The notes beneath the pieces are model-generated. The model made no database searches and had not been told where the DNA came from. It saw only the letters and a list, made by a program, of their open reading frames with translations. From Buxus sempervirens (taxonomy: Eukaryota; Streptophyta; Magnoliopsida; Buxales; Buxaceae): 64,000 nucleotides of DNA. Position numbers and translations under genes: made by a program. Positions 45,521 through 58,710 of this stretch are shown in pieces. Each line of letters opens with the position of its first letter. Positions within the stretch are counted from its first letter, which is position 1. The stretch spans positions 21,872,048 to 21,936,047 of the forward strand of contig OX387194.1 in NCBI GenBank assembly GCA_947561395.2, given 5' to 3'.

Positions 45521-48500
45521 ATTATGATATCAGTAACGGGGTGAAACGTAAGAATCGGAAGGCTGAAAAGTTTATTAAATTATTAAATGATCATAAAGCT
45601 ATTCTCCCTTCAATCCTCATCACGGTCGCTGTAGATTTAAAAAAAACAAATTCAAAACTAGGACTCTTTAACAACTTTATCCTAAATATAACCGGATAAG
45701 ATATACTACCAAAAAAAAAAAAAAGGATATACTACCAAACATAAAAAAAAAGGATATACTACAAATTTCTCAGTGTCAAAATCACAATATTCATCTATCA
45801 ATTCGAGCTGAGAACATGACCAAAGTAGAGATCTATCTGAATCAAATCTTGGCAAGATCTACAAAGTCTGTAGAACACTATCTTGAAGATAACGTTCCAC
45901 CTGAAAATGATACATACAGTAAATGTCCAGCACATATCTAATTGTCATACTGTAGCATGACAAATTGACGAATGGAAGTTCCTTTGACTTGGATCTGATA
46001 GCAACTTAGCTCTTGCTTTTCATCTATGTCTTTGATATAGCTTCTACAGAGGTCTCCAACAGCTGGAAATGTCCTATTAGTTCACAGCAGTTGGTTTACG
46101 GCAAGGATCTGAATTAAGCAAGACCCAATATTCTCAGAGTAGCAAGGTTCAATATAGTTCTTGCTTGAAGAACACGGTCATCTATTTCTTCGTCACTTCA
46201 TCTAATATTCTCAGATCATGGGCGGAAATGGCGTGGTTGGTCTTTCTATTGCTTCCTCGCTTCGTCTTCGCTCCGACGTTGGCCTTCCTTCCGAGAAACA
46301 CCTTGTCCCCAACAAACCAGTAACTGCCTATCGAATGTTATTTCTTCCGTTATCTAACTGTTCGTCGAATTTTTTTTCCCTAAAAGAACTCGAACAACGT
46401 CCAAATCAACATGTAACTGCAATTCCGTTGCTTCACTTTTCAAAACACCCTGATAACTGCCTATCACACCCTTTCAAACGGTCACGTACTATGGCATTAG
46501 ACTCAAAAGAGAGACCAACCGTTTCCAATCATTTCTGATCGCATCTACAATCTTTGTTTCTGCCTCCATCTTCATATCCGTTCTAGGAATATTTCCTTTT
46601 TCAACTAGATTAGCCTCTTCTGTGACGCTTGGCGGGGGCGCACTAACATTCTCGCATTGTTGACTGTTCGGAATCTTGTCCCAAATTTGAAAGAGAGGAA
46701 GAGCAACCAAGTTAGTTGCATCTGTTATTATCAATTTGTCATAACAGAGTTATCGTCATCATGCTTATCTGCGTTCAATGGATATATCAGTTTGGGCTTC
46801 TTTAGTTTGGTTTGTTAATTGTTATATGCACCTTCAAGAGATTACCTGATATGTTTTGCTTTTGATTAGGAGGCTGTGAAGCCTGAACTTTCAGTTGCTG
46901 AAACAACGTTTTGTTTAAGAGGCTTCACTCATTAAAATTCTATGTATAAAGCTTTCTACCTCCTGTGATAATAGTAAACTGTTTTTGTAGGATGAGATAG
47001 GCACCTGACAAAGACAGATCCCTTCCCTTACTTGGGGAGATATCATTTTAGTGTCCCTACCACGGCCTCTATCAATAGAGAGAGAGAGAGTGAGAGAGGG
47101 AGTGGCTATCTCTCTATCTTTTATCATTCTGTGTAATCCTGAACAGAAAACATAACGTAGTGGTTGTAGTAATGACAGAGAAGCAGCAACCTTAGCTTCT
47201 CAGAGGGGAAGAATAGTAACAGTAGCCGATAAAAGAAAGATCAAATTCTGTTCCCAAAAGAACAATCACATTAGTGGAAAAGATGACCTGATTTCACAAC
47301 TATGAAATCAGTGATGATTGGTTGTTGGAATTAGATGCTGCTGCATCCTGATCCCCAGTAATAAACCCTTAATAATGGAAAGCTGTTTGATATGTAGGAC
47401 CTCCATTCACAGCTTTGAACTTAATACCCCAAAATAGACACAAACAATACCTATTTACCTTCATATCCAAAGCTAATACCCCTGTTTAGCTTTCATTTTC
47501 AAATTATATTTTCCCACTCCAAAAGTAGAAATAATTAAAGTTGGGCCTATTATGTTGTCATATATGTTTCTTTAGGCGAGTTGTTTAGGGCAATGTTGTT
47601 ATTTGCATACTTTGTGAAGCCATATAGTTTTTCTGCTCTTAGTAAACATCCCTCACAGGCCGATTGTAACCTCCCCTGGATGGATTGGCAATATGGAGAT
47701 GTTAATGATAATGTTGAGCACCTTTTTTTCTTTATAATTTTTTTTCCAGTCTTACTACCCCCATCCCCCATGGGTAGATTGTAGCCTCTTTTGTGTTCTG
47801 TCTTCACTAATATATATATATATGGTACACTAAAGTCCATATGGCAAATGTGACTGGTGCTAACATCTGTTATGTTAAGTGGGACGTTGTGGAAAGGTGT
47901 AGATTTCATTATGTTAAACAAATAGATATTGTGGAAAGGTGTAGATTTCATTAAACAAATAGATTTCATTATGTGAAACAAATATAAATATTGTTTTTTT
48001 CTTTCTTTTTTTTTAAATTCCTCTTCTCAATGACCCTCTAATGGTATAGCGTCTAAGATTTTTTTTAAAGGGAAAATGATATTAATTTGGTAGAGCCTCA
48101 CCAAAGAACAAATCTAGAGCTTTAATAATACAATCCTTGAAATTCCAGATTTTATGAAAAAATTTTTGTATTCCCTAATTACTACCTCCATAAAATGTTA
48201 TCCATTAAACCCACTAAAAAACTTGATGGAGACAGTATACCTTCGTCAACAAAACCAAGAAGGCATTAGTGTTTTAGCTCATTTACGGCCAGCAATAAAA
48301 TTATCAAAACAAGCTCTATGCATAAGTGACTTTGAACCCCAAAAAACACCTTTTGTTTTAAACCTTGGAATCATAAAGCACAATGCCTAGCCTCCCTTAT
48401 CTCCAGTAATGGACGCAAGTAAAAATCCATTATTGTTAAAAACGTAGAATTTATTATTAAAAAGTTGATTTGAAGCCATGTAACTATAGTATTGTTACCG

Positions 48501-49555
48501 TTTTCAGATTTTAAGCATAAAGTGTGGGAACTTTAGATTACTGTTCTAGAGTTACTCTGTTTCTAGAGTTACATGACCTTGTTTGATATGTTATAACATA
48601 GACTGTCTGGTCTTAGATTTTACCGTTCAATAACGCAGCCAGGCGTCTTTGAAGTTAGATTGTTTGTTCTTTTGTTGAATGCACATTTCTCAATGTTGCC
48701 AGTGGAAAATAGCTTTCTTGAATCTAGAGAGTTGGGAACTGAAATACTCTTGTTGTAGAGGTAGCATATTGGTGGAAAAGATGATGTGTTTGTATGTATT
48801 ATTGTATGCTCTTTTCCTATTTTTGTGAAATTGGGTTGTCCATCTGATTGACTTTTTTTTTGCTCTCTATGGGCTGATAGGAGTATAGAATGAGATATAG
48901 TTTTACTAACGGTCGGTATGTAGATGTCTTGGGGTTGTGACTTGCACCTGCCTTCATGCCTTTGCTAGGCTTGTTGGGTAGGGGGATGTGAATAGAGCTG
49001 AAGTGGGATTTTATGGCAAGGAAATCTTTTAATTTATTTTAGATGTGCTAGGAATTTAGCATGGAATTCGAATAGGGGTAAAGATTTAAAAATTATGTAT
49101 GTTTGTTTGGTAGGGAATTTGAATAGGCTTGTTGTGTATCATGCATGATTCAGCCCATGTATGGGCCCCAAAAATAAACCCAATATGTTTATATAGTTTC
49201 CATGAATTAGAAAGTTGAACCAAACTGATAGCAGCATTGGGGGAGTTGACAAGCTGATCATTGTCATTACCAGCCACCACAATTTTTTGAATACAATTTA
49301 GACAATAGAATATATGAGTTCTCTATTAAACATCTTATGAGTTCTCTATTGGATACCTTAAACAATAGAATATATGAATTCTCTATTGAATATCTTATTA
49401 TTCCTTAACAAAGTCAACCGTGCTTCTCTATTGGATAATCATAAGTCTTAAATATCTTATTATTGATTAACAAAGTTAAACAATAGAATATGTGACTTCT
49501 AATAATAATACAATATAATCATTATATCTGATTAATTATTAATTCTTCTATTAGG
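45521..49555. other. Helitron 5' region, no gene recognised
   Basis: No known protein is readable. Possible captured fragments are a plus-strand frame at 46218-46538 and a minus-strand frame at 46489-46734 (reading PLFQIWDKIPNSQQCENVS), neither recognised. A short A-rich tandem (GGATATACTAC x3) lies at 45.70-45.77 kb, a GTGGAAAGGTGTAGATTTCA tandem at 47.89-47.97 kb, a GA-rich run at 47.08-47.10 kb, and TTCTCTATT(A/G)-type repeats at 49.29-49.45 kb. Confidence 0.45.
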
Positions 49556-49813
49556 GTGAAATTATGCATCATGGCTTCATACAAAAGCACTGGACAAACG
49601 AGTTGCAACAGACAAATGATGCAAGAGGATGGTGATCATTTCGAAGAAAAAGTGGAGGATAATTTTTTAATTTTAGAGACCCCAAAATATTCTAAAAAGC
49701 AGAAGAGGCAGAGGCTTACTGCTATTGAATATCGAAGTGCATTACGTAAACAAATGAAGGGCGAAAATGGTGATCATTTCCAGGAACATGTGGCAGCTAA
49801 TTTTCATTTTTAG
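49556..49813 (+). CDS. short Helitron ORF with an internal coding duplication
   Basis: The 85-codon frame MKLCIMASYKS... contains GDHFEEKVEDNFLILETPKY then KKQKRQRLTAIEYRSALR, and the DNA repeats this unit once more (from 49768) with stops. Its basic KRQRLTAIEY segment resembles N-terminal leaders of plant Helitron proteins, so it may be a 5' exon or decayed leader of RepHel. No splice path to 50665 could be shown. Confidence that it is expressed is low. Confidence 0.35.
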   Translation: MKLCIMASYKSTGQTSCNRQMMQEDGDHFEEKVEDNFLILETPKYSKKQKRQRLTAIEYRSALRKQMKGENGDHFQEHVAANFHF

Positions 49814-50209
49814 AGAGACCCATAAGTTCCAAAAAACAGAAGAAACAGAGATTGACTGCTATTGAATATCGAAATGCATTACAAGGATTAATGGGGTTAC
49901 ATCATTGAAGGCACCTTCATGTTGACAAGTGCCAATAGAATATTTTCATTTTTTTTGTTCTCCCATAAATGTTATTTCGTCAGTATAAGATATATGATGG
50001 ATTATTTGTACATTGATAATTTTTTTTTAAATCTTATTGTTATGGTTATAATATTTTTTGATGCGTAATGATACAGCTATGAAGCTTATTTGGCGATTCT
50101 CATAGAGCACTTTTAATTTCCAATTAACATAAGTGAAAGATGTATATTATCTTTTAGTTATACTTCAAATCAAATAATCAAATATAGTAATAATGGCCAT
50201 TATTATAAT

Positions 50210-50690
50210 TTGTTTTAGTGAATTATTAAGAATATGCCATTGTTTCCATTTTAATTCCATCTTAGTATAAGAATAATATAATATTCATTACACTTAATTC
50301 ATGTTTTAATTGCTTAAGGAGAAAACTATCATAAATACAGAAAGATAATTTGTTTAATGGTTGCAATTTTATATTACGTGTCACAGTTTTGAATATTTCG
50401 GTAACAAAGAATTTCACAGATGGTCTCCAATCAAGGAATGCACATTATTATACTTTGTTTTAGTGAATAATATAAAATAAGAATAATATGATATTAATTG
50501 CACTTTGTTTTGGACATATTAAGATGTAGACTATAACACTTAATTCATGTTTTAATTGCTTAGGGAAAAAAATATCATAACTGCAGCAAAATAGTTCGTT
50601 TAATGTTTGCAATTTCTATTATGTGTTACAGTTTTGAATATTTTGGTTGCAAAGAGTTTCACAGATGACTTCTAATCAAGGTATGTTTCA
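50210..50690. repeat. tandem duplication, about 245-bp unit, around the RepHel start
   Basis: Both copies carry TTAATTCATGTTTTAATTGC, then GTTTTGAATATTT and TTTCACAGATG. Only the second (ending 50690) keeps the start codon plus splice donor used for RepHel; in the first the equivalent ATG is followed by a changed sequence. Confidence 0.75.
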
Positions 50691-53600
50691 TTTTCTTCTA
50701 TTATGTTATTTAACTAATGATTTAAATTTATTTTTTGTTTCCCGTCCTATATATATTTAATTTGTCATTTTATTTTTGTACACACACACACACAAACAAA
50801 AAGACACACACATACATTTGTGCATATAGCATTTATATTTTGTAAAATGTTAGTTCCAGAAAACATACGTGCACAGAGACGAATCTATAGAAGAAATCGA
50901 TATGCCCGCCTATCAGAAGAGGGCCGAGAACAATACATTCAGGGTGTTACTGACTATTGAAAAAGGAGAATGAACCATGTTGGCTTTTACCTAAATGAAC
51001 ATTATGTTGCGGAATTTAGCGACAATAGGCGAATGCGATGGTTACTGAAAGCTCAGATAGTCTATAAAGAAATTACAGGTTAGCCTTGTAACATAGGTAA
51101 AATAATTGTTTCATAGGTAAACTATATATTGATGAATTTCTATTTGCTATTTTATTTATAGGTGAACTATTTTATGAACCAGTTTGTTCTGTCGCACATA
51201 TCCTCAAGAGAGTTCCATTTTGTACTTACTGTGGAGCAAAAAAATTTGAATACGAACCTCCAACCTTTTGTTGCTATAATGGGCAAATCAAATTAGCAAC
51301 AAATAGAGTTCCATCTGAGTTATACAACTTATTTACTTCTCAAGAAAGTGATGCATTTGTGTTTCGAAGACATATATGGGCATATAATAGCATTTTTGCT
51401 TTTACATCGTTTGGAGTTAAATTGGACAAGGATCTAGCAAACTCAAGAAAAGGTGTATACACTTTCCGTGCACAAGGGCAAATATACCATGATCTACCAG
51501 AATTTGTCCCCTGAGAGAGAACTCCCTGTTATTTTCAGTTATATTTCTATGACACAGACCATGAATTGCAAAACAGAATGAGTATATTACAAGATGTGGA
51601 TCTGCAAGAGGAAATTGTGACGAAGCTAATGGCTGTACTATCTGAAAATCCGTACGTTAAATTTCTTCGAAGCTTGAGATACATAGAGTCATTAGAGGAT
51701 TATGAGATCCATATTAGAAGTGATGTTAAGATTGATCAAAGGGTTTACAATGCACCTTCAGTAGATCAAGTTCCTGCTATTTGGATTGAAGGAAATAATC
51801 CTAATATGCTTCGTGAAAGAGATATCATAGTGCATGCACATTCAGGACATATTCATAGGGTGAAACATTACTACAGTTGCTATGATCCTCTGCAATATCC
51901 TTTATTGTTACCAAGAGGAGAATTAGGATGGCATCCCAAAATATATAAGCAAAGTTATGTGGAAGTTGGAGATTTTAATGATGAAGCTAACCGTGATTCA
52001 AGTGTACCAAGATTGAATTCATCATCCGATATTTTCAGCCAAGAGCAAGAACGTATTTATATAATGTTTTATTAAATTAATTATTTACTTATAAATATAA
52101 AATTATGTTAAATATTATTCTTATTTTTTAACTTCTATTAGTGAGTGCTTTATATTTCTATTCCTGTATATGTATATTTATTACAATTAAAATAAAATTA
52201 TAGATGCAGATGATGGAAGTAGAGAAAAGGTTTCAATTCGTCAATATTATTGTTACAAACTACAGATAAGAGATTTGGATCATTCAATACTATTATATGT
52301 TGAGCGACTACTACAACAGTATGTGGTTGATATGTATATAAAACTTGAGTCAACTCAATTGGACTACTATCGAAGGGGACAGTCAAAGATCAGAGCTGAA
52401 TTATATCAAGGGATAGTTGATAGTGTATCATCTAGGGAAATTCGAGGCAGCAAAGTAGGTCAGAGAATAATTTTGCCCGCATCTTTTATTGGTGGCCCAA
52501 GAGACATGCGTCGGAGATATCTTGATGCGATGGCATTGGTGCAACGATTTGGTAAACCTGATCTATTTATTACTATGACATGTAATCCTGAGTGGGATGA
52601 AATCCAAGAGCAACTAAGAGATAGCCAGTTTGCACAAGATAGGCCAGACTTGACTGCAAGGATTTTTAGAGCGAAGCTCCAAGATTTAAAAGACCAATTG
52701 TTCAAAAAACATATATTTGGGAAGGTTGCAGCACAAGTTCATGTGGTTGAATTTCAGAAAAGAGGATTACCACATGCACACATGTTGGTAATTTTAAAAT
52801 CAAAATACAAGATCACTGGTCCTAATCAATATGATAGATTTGTATGTGCTGAGATTCCAGATCCTGAAGTGGATTGCATAATTTATGAATTGGTTATGAA
52901 AAAGATGATGCACGGACCTTGTGGAAATTTCAATAAGAAAAATGTATGCATGAGAAATGGAACGTGCAAGAATCACTATCCTCGTCAATTTTCACCCAAT
53001 ACATTACAAGGAAGAGATGCATATCCCATATATAGAAGAAGATGCAATGGCAAACAGGCATTAGTTCGTAAAGTTATGCTGGACAATCGGTGGGTGGTCC
53101 CTTATAATCCCTATCTTCTTACCAGGTATAACTGTCATATCAATGTTGAGATTTGCTCTGGTTTGAAAGCAGTTAAATACTTATATAAGTATATATATAA
53201 GGGTCATGACAAAGTTGCTGTACATGTTGCACCATCCGAAGGGACTAATTTAATTGATGAAATTCAGCAATTTCACGATGGATGGTGGGTATCTTCTCAA
53301 GAAGCAATATGGAGAATTTTTGAATTCAACTTGAATGAAATCTGGCCAGCAGTAATTATTTTACAGTTGCATCTTCCAAACAAACAATGTGTGTATTATT
53401 GGGAGAATCAAAATTTGGAAAGTATGATCCACAGAGATGATATAAAAAAGACAATGCTGACAGAGCTCTTCCAGATGTGTTGCCTTAATACTAATGCACA
53501 CCAATACTTATATAGGGAGTTTCCTGAACACTATGTTTGGAATAAACAATCAAAGTGTTGGACAATGAGAAAAACAAGAAACGTGATTGGACGTCTAAAT

Positions 53601-55544
53601 GGTGCAAACCCATCTGAAGGGGAGAGATATTACTTGAGACTCTTATTAAATCATGTTCGAGGACCAACATCTTTTGAATATCTATTGACAATAAATGGTA
53701 TGAGATGTGTATCGTTCAAAGAGTCAACACAGAAATGTGGACTATTGGAAACAGATGAGAGTATATCAGAATGCTTACGAAAAGCTGCATCGTTTCAAAT
53801 GCCATTCGAGCTACGTCGCTTATTTGCAACTCTATTAGTTCACTGTGAACCATCTGATGTTGGAAAATTATGGGATGAATATTTCAAAGATTTGTCTGAT
53901 GATTTTAGAAGGACAAATGCCGTCGATTCTGAATCTCATGTGTCAAATACGGTTCGAAGTATCAACTTCTTTATTGAGAGTATGGGGAAAAGTATAATGG
54001 AATATGATTTGCCAAGGATGAACCTAGAATCATGCAATGATATGTATACTCATACTCGAGAAATTGACGATGAAAAGGGAATGATTGTTTCTGATGAAGA
54101 TTACTTGATATCGTCACAGTTGAACCCAAAACAGCGACTGGCATATAATATCATAATAGATCGTGTGAAATCAAATAGCAATGGGATCTTCTTCAGTGAT
54201 GGACCAGGAGGGACTAGTAAGACTTATTTATATCGTGGATTGCTTGCCACGTTGAGATCACAACATTTTATTGCTATAGCAACAGAAATGTCAGGAGTGG
54301 CAGCATCAATTATGCCTGGGGGACGTACTGCACACTCGAGATTTAAAATACCAATAAATCTCACAGAGTCTAGCCTATGCAATATATCAAAACAAGGTGG
54401 CACTGCTGAGTTATTGCGATCTACTAATCTTATCATATGGGATGAAGCTCCAATGGCAAAGCGAATGGCAATTGAAACTTTAGATAGAACTCTACAGGAT
54501 ATCATGAGCAATAATCTAACTTTTGGTGGAAAGGTTATTGTCTTTGGAGGTGATTTTCGTCAAGTACTACCGGTAGTTCCTCGTAGCACAAGAGCTGAAA
54601 CAATTAATGCAAGTTTGGTGAGCTCATATCTATGGCCAAAAATGGAAAAACTATATTTGACAATAAATATGAGAGCCAGTTGTGATTCATATTTCAGCAA
54701 CTTTCTTTTAAATGTTGGCAATGGTGAGGAGCCTACTATTAATGGAGATATGATACGAATTCCAGATGAAATGGTAATCCAATATGAAGGTGATGAAAAG
54801 TCAAAAGGGTTGTTGATTGAAAGTGTCTTTCCTTCACTGAAGCAGAATGCTAATTCAACAACTTATATCACTCAACGCACAATTTTGGCCACTAAAAATG
54901 ATTTAGTGGATAAGTTGAATGAAAAGCTAATCATACAATTTCCTGGTGAGGTGCTTACATACTACAGTTTCGATTCAGCTTTTGATGACTCACATACTAC
55001 GTACCAAGAAGAATTTTTGAACTCATTAACACCAAATGGACTTCCCCCTCATAAGCTCATGCTCAAAGTAAACTGTCCCATCATGTTACTATGAAATTTA
55101 GATCCTGCAAATGGACTGAGTAATGGCATACGGATGATTTGTAAGGGTTTCAGTCAAAATGTCATCCAAGCTGAAATAACAACAGGCCATCACTATGGAA
55201 AACAAGTGCTGATTTCGAGAATACCTATGTCTCCTACAGAAAATGAAGGATATCCATTTCATTTCAAGCGGAAGCAATTTCCAATACGACTTTGCTTTGC
55301 AATGACAATAAATAAGGCACAAGGGCAAACTATAGAAAATGTTGGTATTTATTTACCAGAGCACGTTTTCTCACATGGCCAACTATATGTAGCACTGTCT
55401 AGAGGAATTTCAATGTCTACAACGAAATTACTGATCAATCCAGATTCATCTATTAAGAAGAGGGGAATATATACAAAAAATGTTGTCTATAAAGAAGTCC
55501 AAGCTGGAGGGAGGTATAAATATAATTGCACAATATTTATTTAA
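50665..55544 (+). pseudogene. Helitron RepHel (HUH replication initiator plus PIF1-family helicase)
   Basis: The protein nicks and joins single strands through its Rep domain and unwinds DNA with its helicase during rolling-circle transposition. Four exons join in frame (50665-50680, 50854-51078, 51162-52052, 52204-55544): 1490 codons, the usual plant length. The N-terminus has a zinc-finger-like CTYCGAKKFEYEPPTFCC. The Rep domain has the HUH motif in LPHAHML (about residue 567) and the two-tyrosine motif in KYLYKYIYKGHD (about 701). The helicase has Walker A GPGGTSKT (about 1044; usual GTGKT, so Gly-to-Ser), Walker B IIWDEAPM (about 1122) and the C-terminal TINKAQGQT motif. Three in-frame TGA codons (50958, 51512, 55092) interrupt it. 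At 55092 the family has Arg, so CGA-to-TGA is likely; the same is plausible for the others. Confidence 0.92.
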
Positions 55545-55796
55545 TATTTACAATTTTTATTCAACAATTTCAAATTTTTATATATGCTTATGATACCATT
55601 TTATAGTTGCACTAGTTATTTCAAATAATGTTATCATTCTTAATTATATTATTATTATTATTATTATTTAGAATTTGGAAACAAATAATTATTTCTCAAC
55701 AAATAAAATCATAAAATTTAATGACTTACATTCTTTGTGTTGTAAAAAACTAACTTTGGTTTTTTGTCTTCTTATTTTTCAGGACAAATCCTTCGT

Positions 55797-58048
55797 ATGG
55801 ATGACCAGATGGAAAAATACGTGAGTATCAATTCCCTTAAACCATTTGATAGAAACTGGACAATTAAATGTCTTATTCTTCGGCGAGGATCCATTGACAT
55901 ATAAAATAATGCAAAGGGATCTAGAAAGATTTGGAAATTAATTTTATTGGATGAAGAGGTAAGAAAATATAATTGCTTTCATTCTTTCTCGAAAATTTAA
56001 ACACCAAATAGTTTCTTCATTATTTTTTCTTTAATACTTAATATGATTATTTTTACTAATTTCACAGGGGACCAAAGTACAGCTGGTACTTTTCAATGAT
56101 GTTATCACAAAGTTCGAGACCACTCTATTCAAGAATAAGACATACATGTTTTCAAATGGACTTGTCAAACAAGTAAGTCCCGGATATCGTAATGTCAATG
56201 ACAAGATAGAGCTTACCTTTTTCACTCATAGTGACATTAAGGAAACGGAGGACTTAGTTAGTTTGGACAACTTCAAATATCAATTCAGTTTGATTGAAGC
56301 TACAAGAAGAATGGAAAATAGTACCTCTCTTATCGGTATGCAAAAGTTTAAATTATTAAGGTAGTATTTACTAATATTTATTAGTTTATATTATATAAAT
56401 TACAATTTTACTTTATTCGAATTTTGCTGCAGATATATTTGGAATTGTTGTTAGCACAGGTCCTTTGATTCCAATTAAAAGAGTAAGAGATGGTGTACTG
56501 ACATTCAAACGTGACATCATTATAGCTGATTTGGAGTAAGCTTGCATCTTGTCTTTTATGTAATTAAGAGAATAATTTTAGTTTGAATTTTAACATGCAT
56601 TTTTTTTATTATATTTATACATCTAATGAACAGTTCAAATACTATTACATTAACCCTGTGGGGAGATTTGGCACAAAGCGAAGGTGAGGAATTAAAAGAT
56701 TTGGAGTCCCAACACCCATTAATCGCTATATCATCAGTGACAATAACATCCTACCAAGGTAATATGTTTTCAATAATGTCTTTTCGTATATGAATAACTA
56801 TGGTTTAAATGTGGGTGTATGTCATTTGTTGATATATGTTGTGCATATCTATACTTTCTCAATTACTTAGTAATGCCCTTATGATGAAAATCATTTATTT
56901 TTTTCTATTAATGACAAAACATCTTCAATTTGTAACAGAAACATCCTCACTGTCAACACTTTCTGTGTCCACTGTACAAATTAATCCAAAAATCCCCTCT
57001 ACAGGGTAATCCTTTTAATACTCAAATTTTAAATCTGATAAATAATATTAATGAGGACATGTATTGCTGTATTCCAAAAGCACAAAGTTAAAATTCATTG
57101 CTTTTTTTTATATTTGAATTATTATTATTAATTCTTGAAGTTATGAATAGGTTGAAGTTAGAAAATTGGCTGCGAAACAAAGATTCAAATATCTTGGAAA
57201 AACGATTCAGAGAAGCAGACAACATGCAAATTAAAGATATAATTGAGAAATCTTTTACATCTTTTAAGGTAATTTTTTATTTAACTTTGTTTAATATGAA
57301 ATTTACATATATCAAATATTATGTTTTTCATTAATGACATGTGTTTATATTTTTTGTCAAATGAAATAGAATACATTTGTAAGTTTCAAAGCAATTGTGA
57401 TTAATGTTGAGAATATGGAGGAGCCTTGGTATAATTCATGTACAGCATGTACGAAAAAAGTTATCATCAAAGATAATGTTGCTGAGTGCAGGGCGTGTAA
57501 CAAAAACAATGTTGAGTTCTTTCCAAGGTGATATTTGTAAAATATTTTATCGATTATATTTTAATTACAAATACCTAACACTGAATGGTGAAATCACATT
57601 TAATCAATTTCCATGCAGATTTAGAATGAAGCTTGTTGTTTCTGATGGTGACCAAAGAGGGTTTGTCACATTATTTGACGACGCAACCAAACTCATTGGA
57701 TGCTCAGTTGAAAATTACATCAAGTCAATGGAAGAGGTTTGACTATTCCTCCCCGCATATTCGTTCCTTAAATATTTACATATACATCTTCTTTAAAATT
57801 AATAATATATATGTATATTATGTCAGGATGGTACAAAGAGTGTCTATTACAACAAGCTGCTTAAGTGTAAAGGGAAAATTTATTTTTTCCTTGTAAAATT
57901 GGAAACAAGAAATGAAACTGATCGTGCCCTAGGAAAGTTTGTTGCTGCTGCTATTAAAGATGCAAATGATGGCAAAATGAAGTCCATCCAATATGAAGAT
58001 CCAATTTCCATGCATCAACAAAAGAAGATCAAAATTGAGAAGGATTAG
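55797..58048 (+). pseudogene. Helitron-encoded RPA70-like single-strand DNA-binding protein
   Basis: Plant Helitrons often encode a homologue of the large RPA subunit, thought to coat single-stranded intermediates. Nine exons join exactly in phase: 55797-55958, 56068-56335, 56433-56535, 56634-56758, 56939-57005, 57151-57268, 57370-57527, 57619-57736 and 57827-58048 (1341 nt, 446 residues plus TAG). The start is the first ATG after the AG at 55782. The first OB fold includes GTKVQLVLFNDVITKFETTL. A middle OB fold follows (IFGIVVSTGPLIP...TLTLWGDLA). The C-terminal OB fold has a CTAC...CRAC zinc ribbon (exon 7) and GFVTLFDDATKLIG. The only defect is a TAA at 55902-55904 (codon 36), probably CAA-to-TAA. 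It is RPA70-type, unrelated in fold order to the host RPA32 gene at 24-30 kb. Confidence 0.9.
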
Positions 58049-58242
58049 AAAAACTTTTCTCTTATTGAACTGTGATATTGTAATTCATGTTTAACACTAT
58101 TTCACTTTTTTTATATTTCATATTCTGTCATCATAGTTAAAAATAGTGAGCTGAGTTATTGTATTTCATTGCAAATAGTATATGTTTTTTTTTAATCATA
58201 CTTATCTTTCATTTTCTTTGCATATTATTTTTTACTATTACT

Positions 58243-58285
58243 CTAAATAAAATTCCCACGTGCAACGCATGTACATATTTACTAG
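58243..58285 (+). other. Helitron 3' terminus: near-palindrome and CTAG
   Basis: CCCACGTGCAACGCATGTAC, nine bases, then CTAG followed by T. The stem is weaker than in the common form CCCGTGCAACGCACGGG, but the order (hairpin, short gap, CTRR|T) is diagnostic. Confidence 0.85.
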
Positions 58286-58455
58286 TATCACAAAAATCAC
58301 AAAAACAGTGCTGTAGGTGCAAAAGTGGTGAAAATCCAAATTTTAAGAGAAAAAGAGGATTTCATGCTATAAACATCATAATCATCATAGATTCATAAGA
58401 TTCATTCAGATTCAATCACTAGATCATTAAAACATGAACAGGATATTCGAAGCAA

Positions 58456-58710
58456 CCACATCTCACAGATTAGAGCACATGGGGGTCTACCCTACGGATC
58501 CACCTGTTCTCTTTTCCCCTAGCTCTCTCTTCACGTTTTACGGCTAGAGAGGATTCTTGAGGTACTTGGAGACAAGTTTGGATATACAAACACAATCAAA
58601 GGCTTTATTCTAGAAAAAAGGAGAAAAACAGAATATGGGGTTCTATTCTAGGGATCCACCTGTTCCCCTTTCCCCTAGAGCTCTCTTCACGTTTTACGGC
58701 TAGAGAGACT
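58456..58710 (-). repeat. tandem duplication (about 156 bp) in the split family-B LTR
   Basis: Two units each carry GGATCCACCTGTTC, TTTTCCCCTAG and the 19-mer CTAGCCGTAAAACGTGAAG (minus strand; 58529-58547 and 58685-58703). Confidence 0.8.

Larger units (their letters stand above)
45208..58285 (+). mobile_element. Helitron, 13.1 kb, RepHel plus RPA70-like gene
   Basis: The element begins TCTTTACTACTATAAAAAGC at 45208 and ends CTAG at 58285, preceded by a GC-rich near-palindrome (CCCACGTGCAACGCATGTAC), and sits between A (45207) and T (58286): all Helitron hallmarks. It makes no target duplication, and the LTR sequence on its two sides is continuous. It carries the rolling-circle replication initiator-helicase (50665-55544) and a single-strand-binding RPA70-like protein (55797-58048), the standard plant autonomous pair. 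Four in-frame stops show that this copy is now inactive. The first 4.3 kb is unassigned and may include captured sequence. Confidence 0.9.

Noticed and set aside
55797-58048. The Helitron RPA gene as a capture of the host RPA32 gene in this window.
   Set aside because: The reading has several OB folds and a C-terminal zinc ribbon as in RPA70, whereas the host gene is RPA32 with one OB fold and a winged helix.
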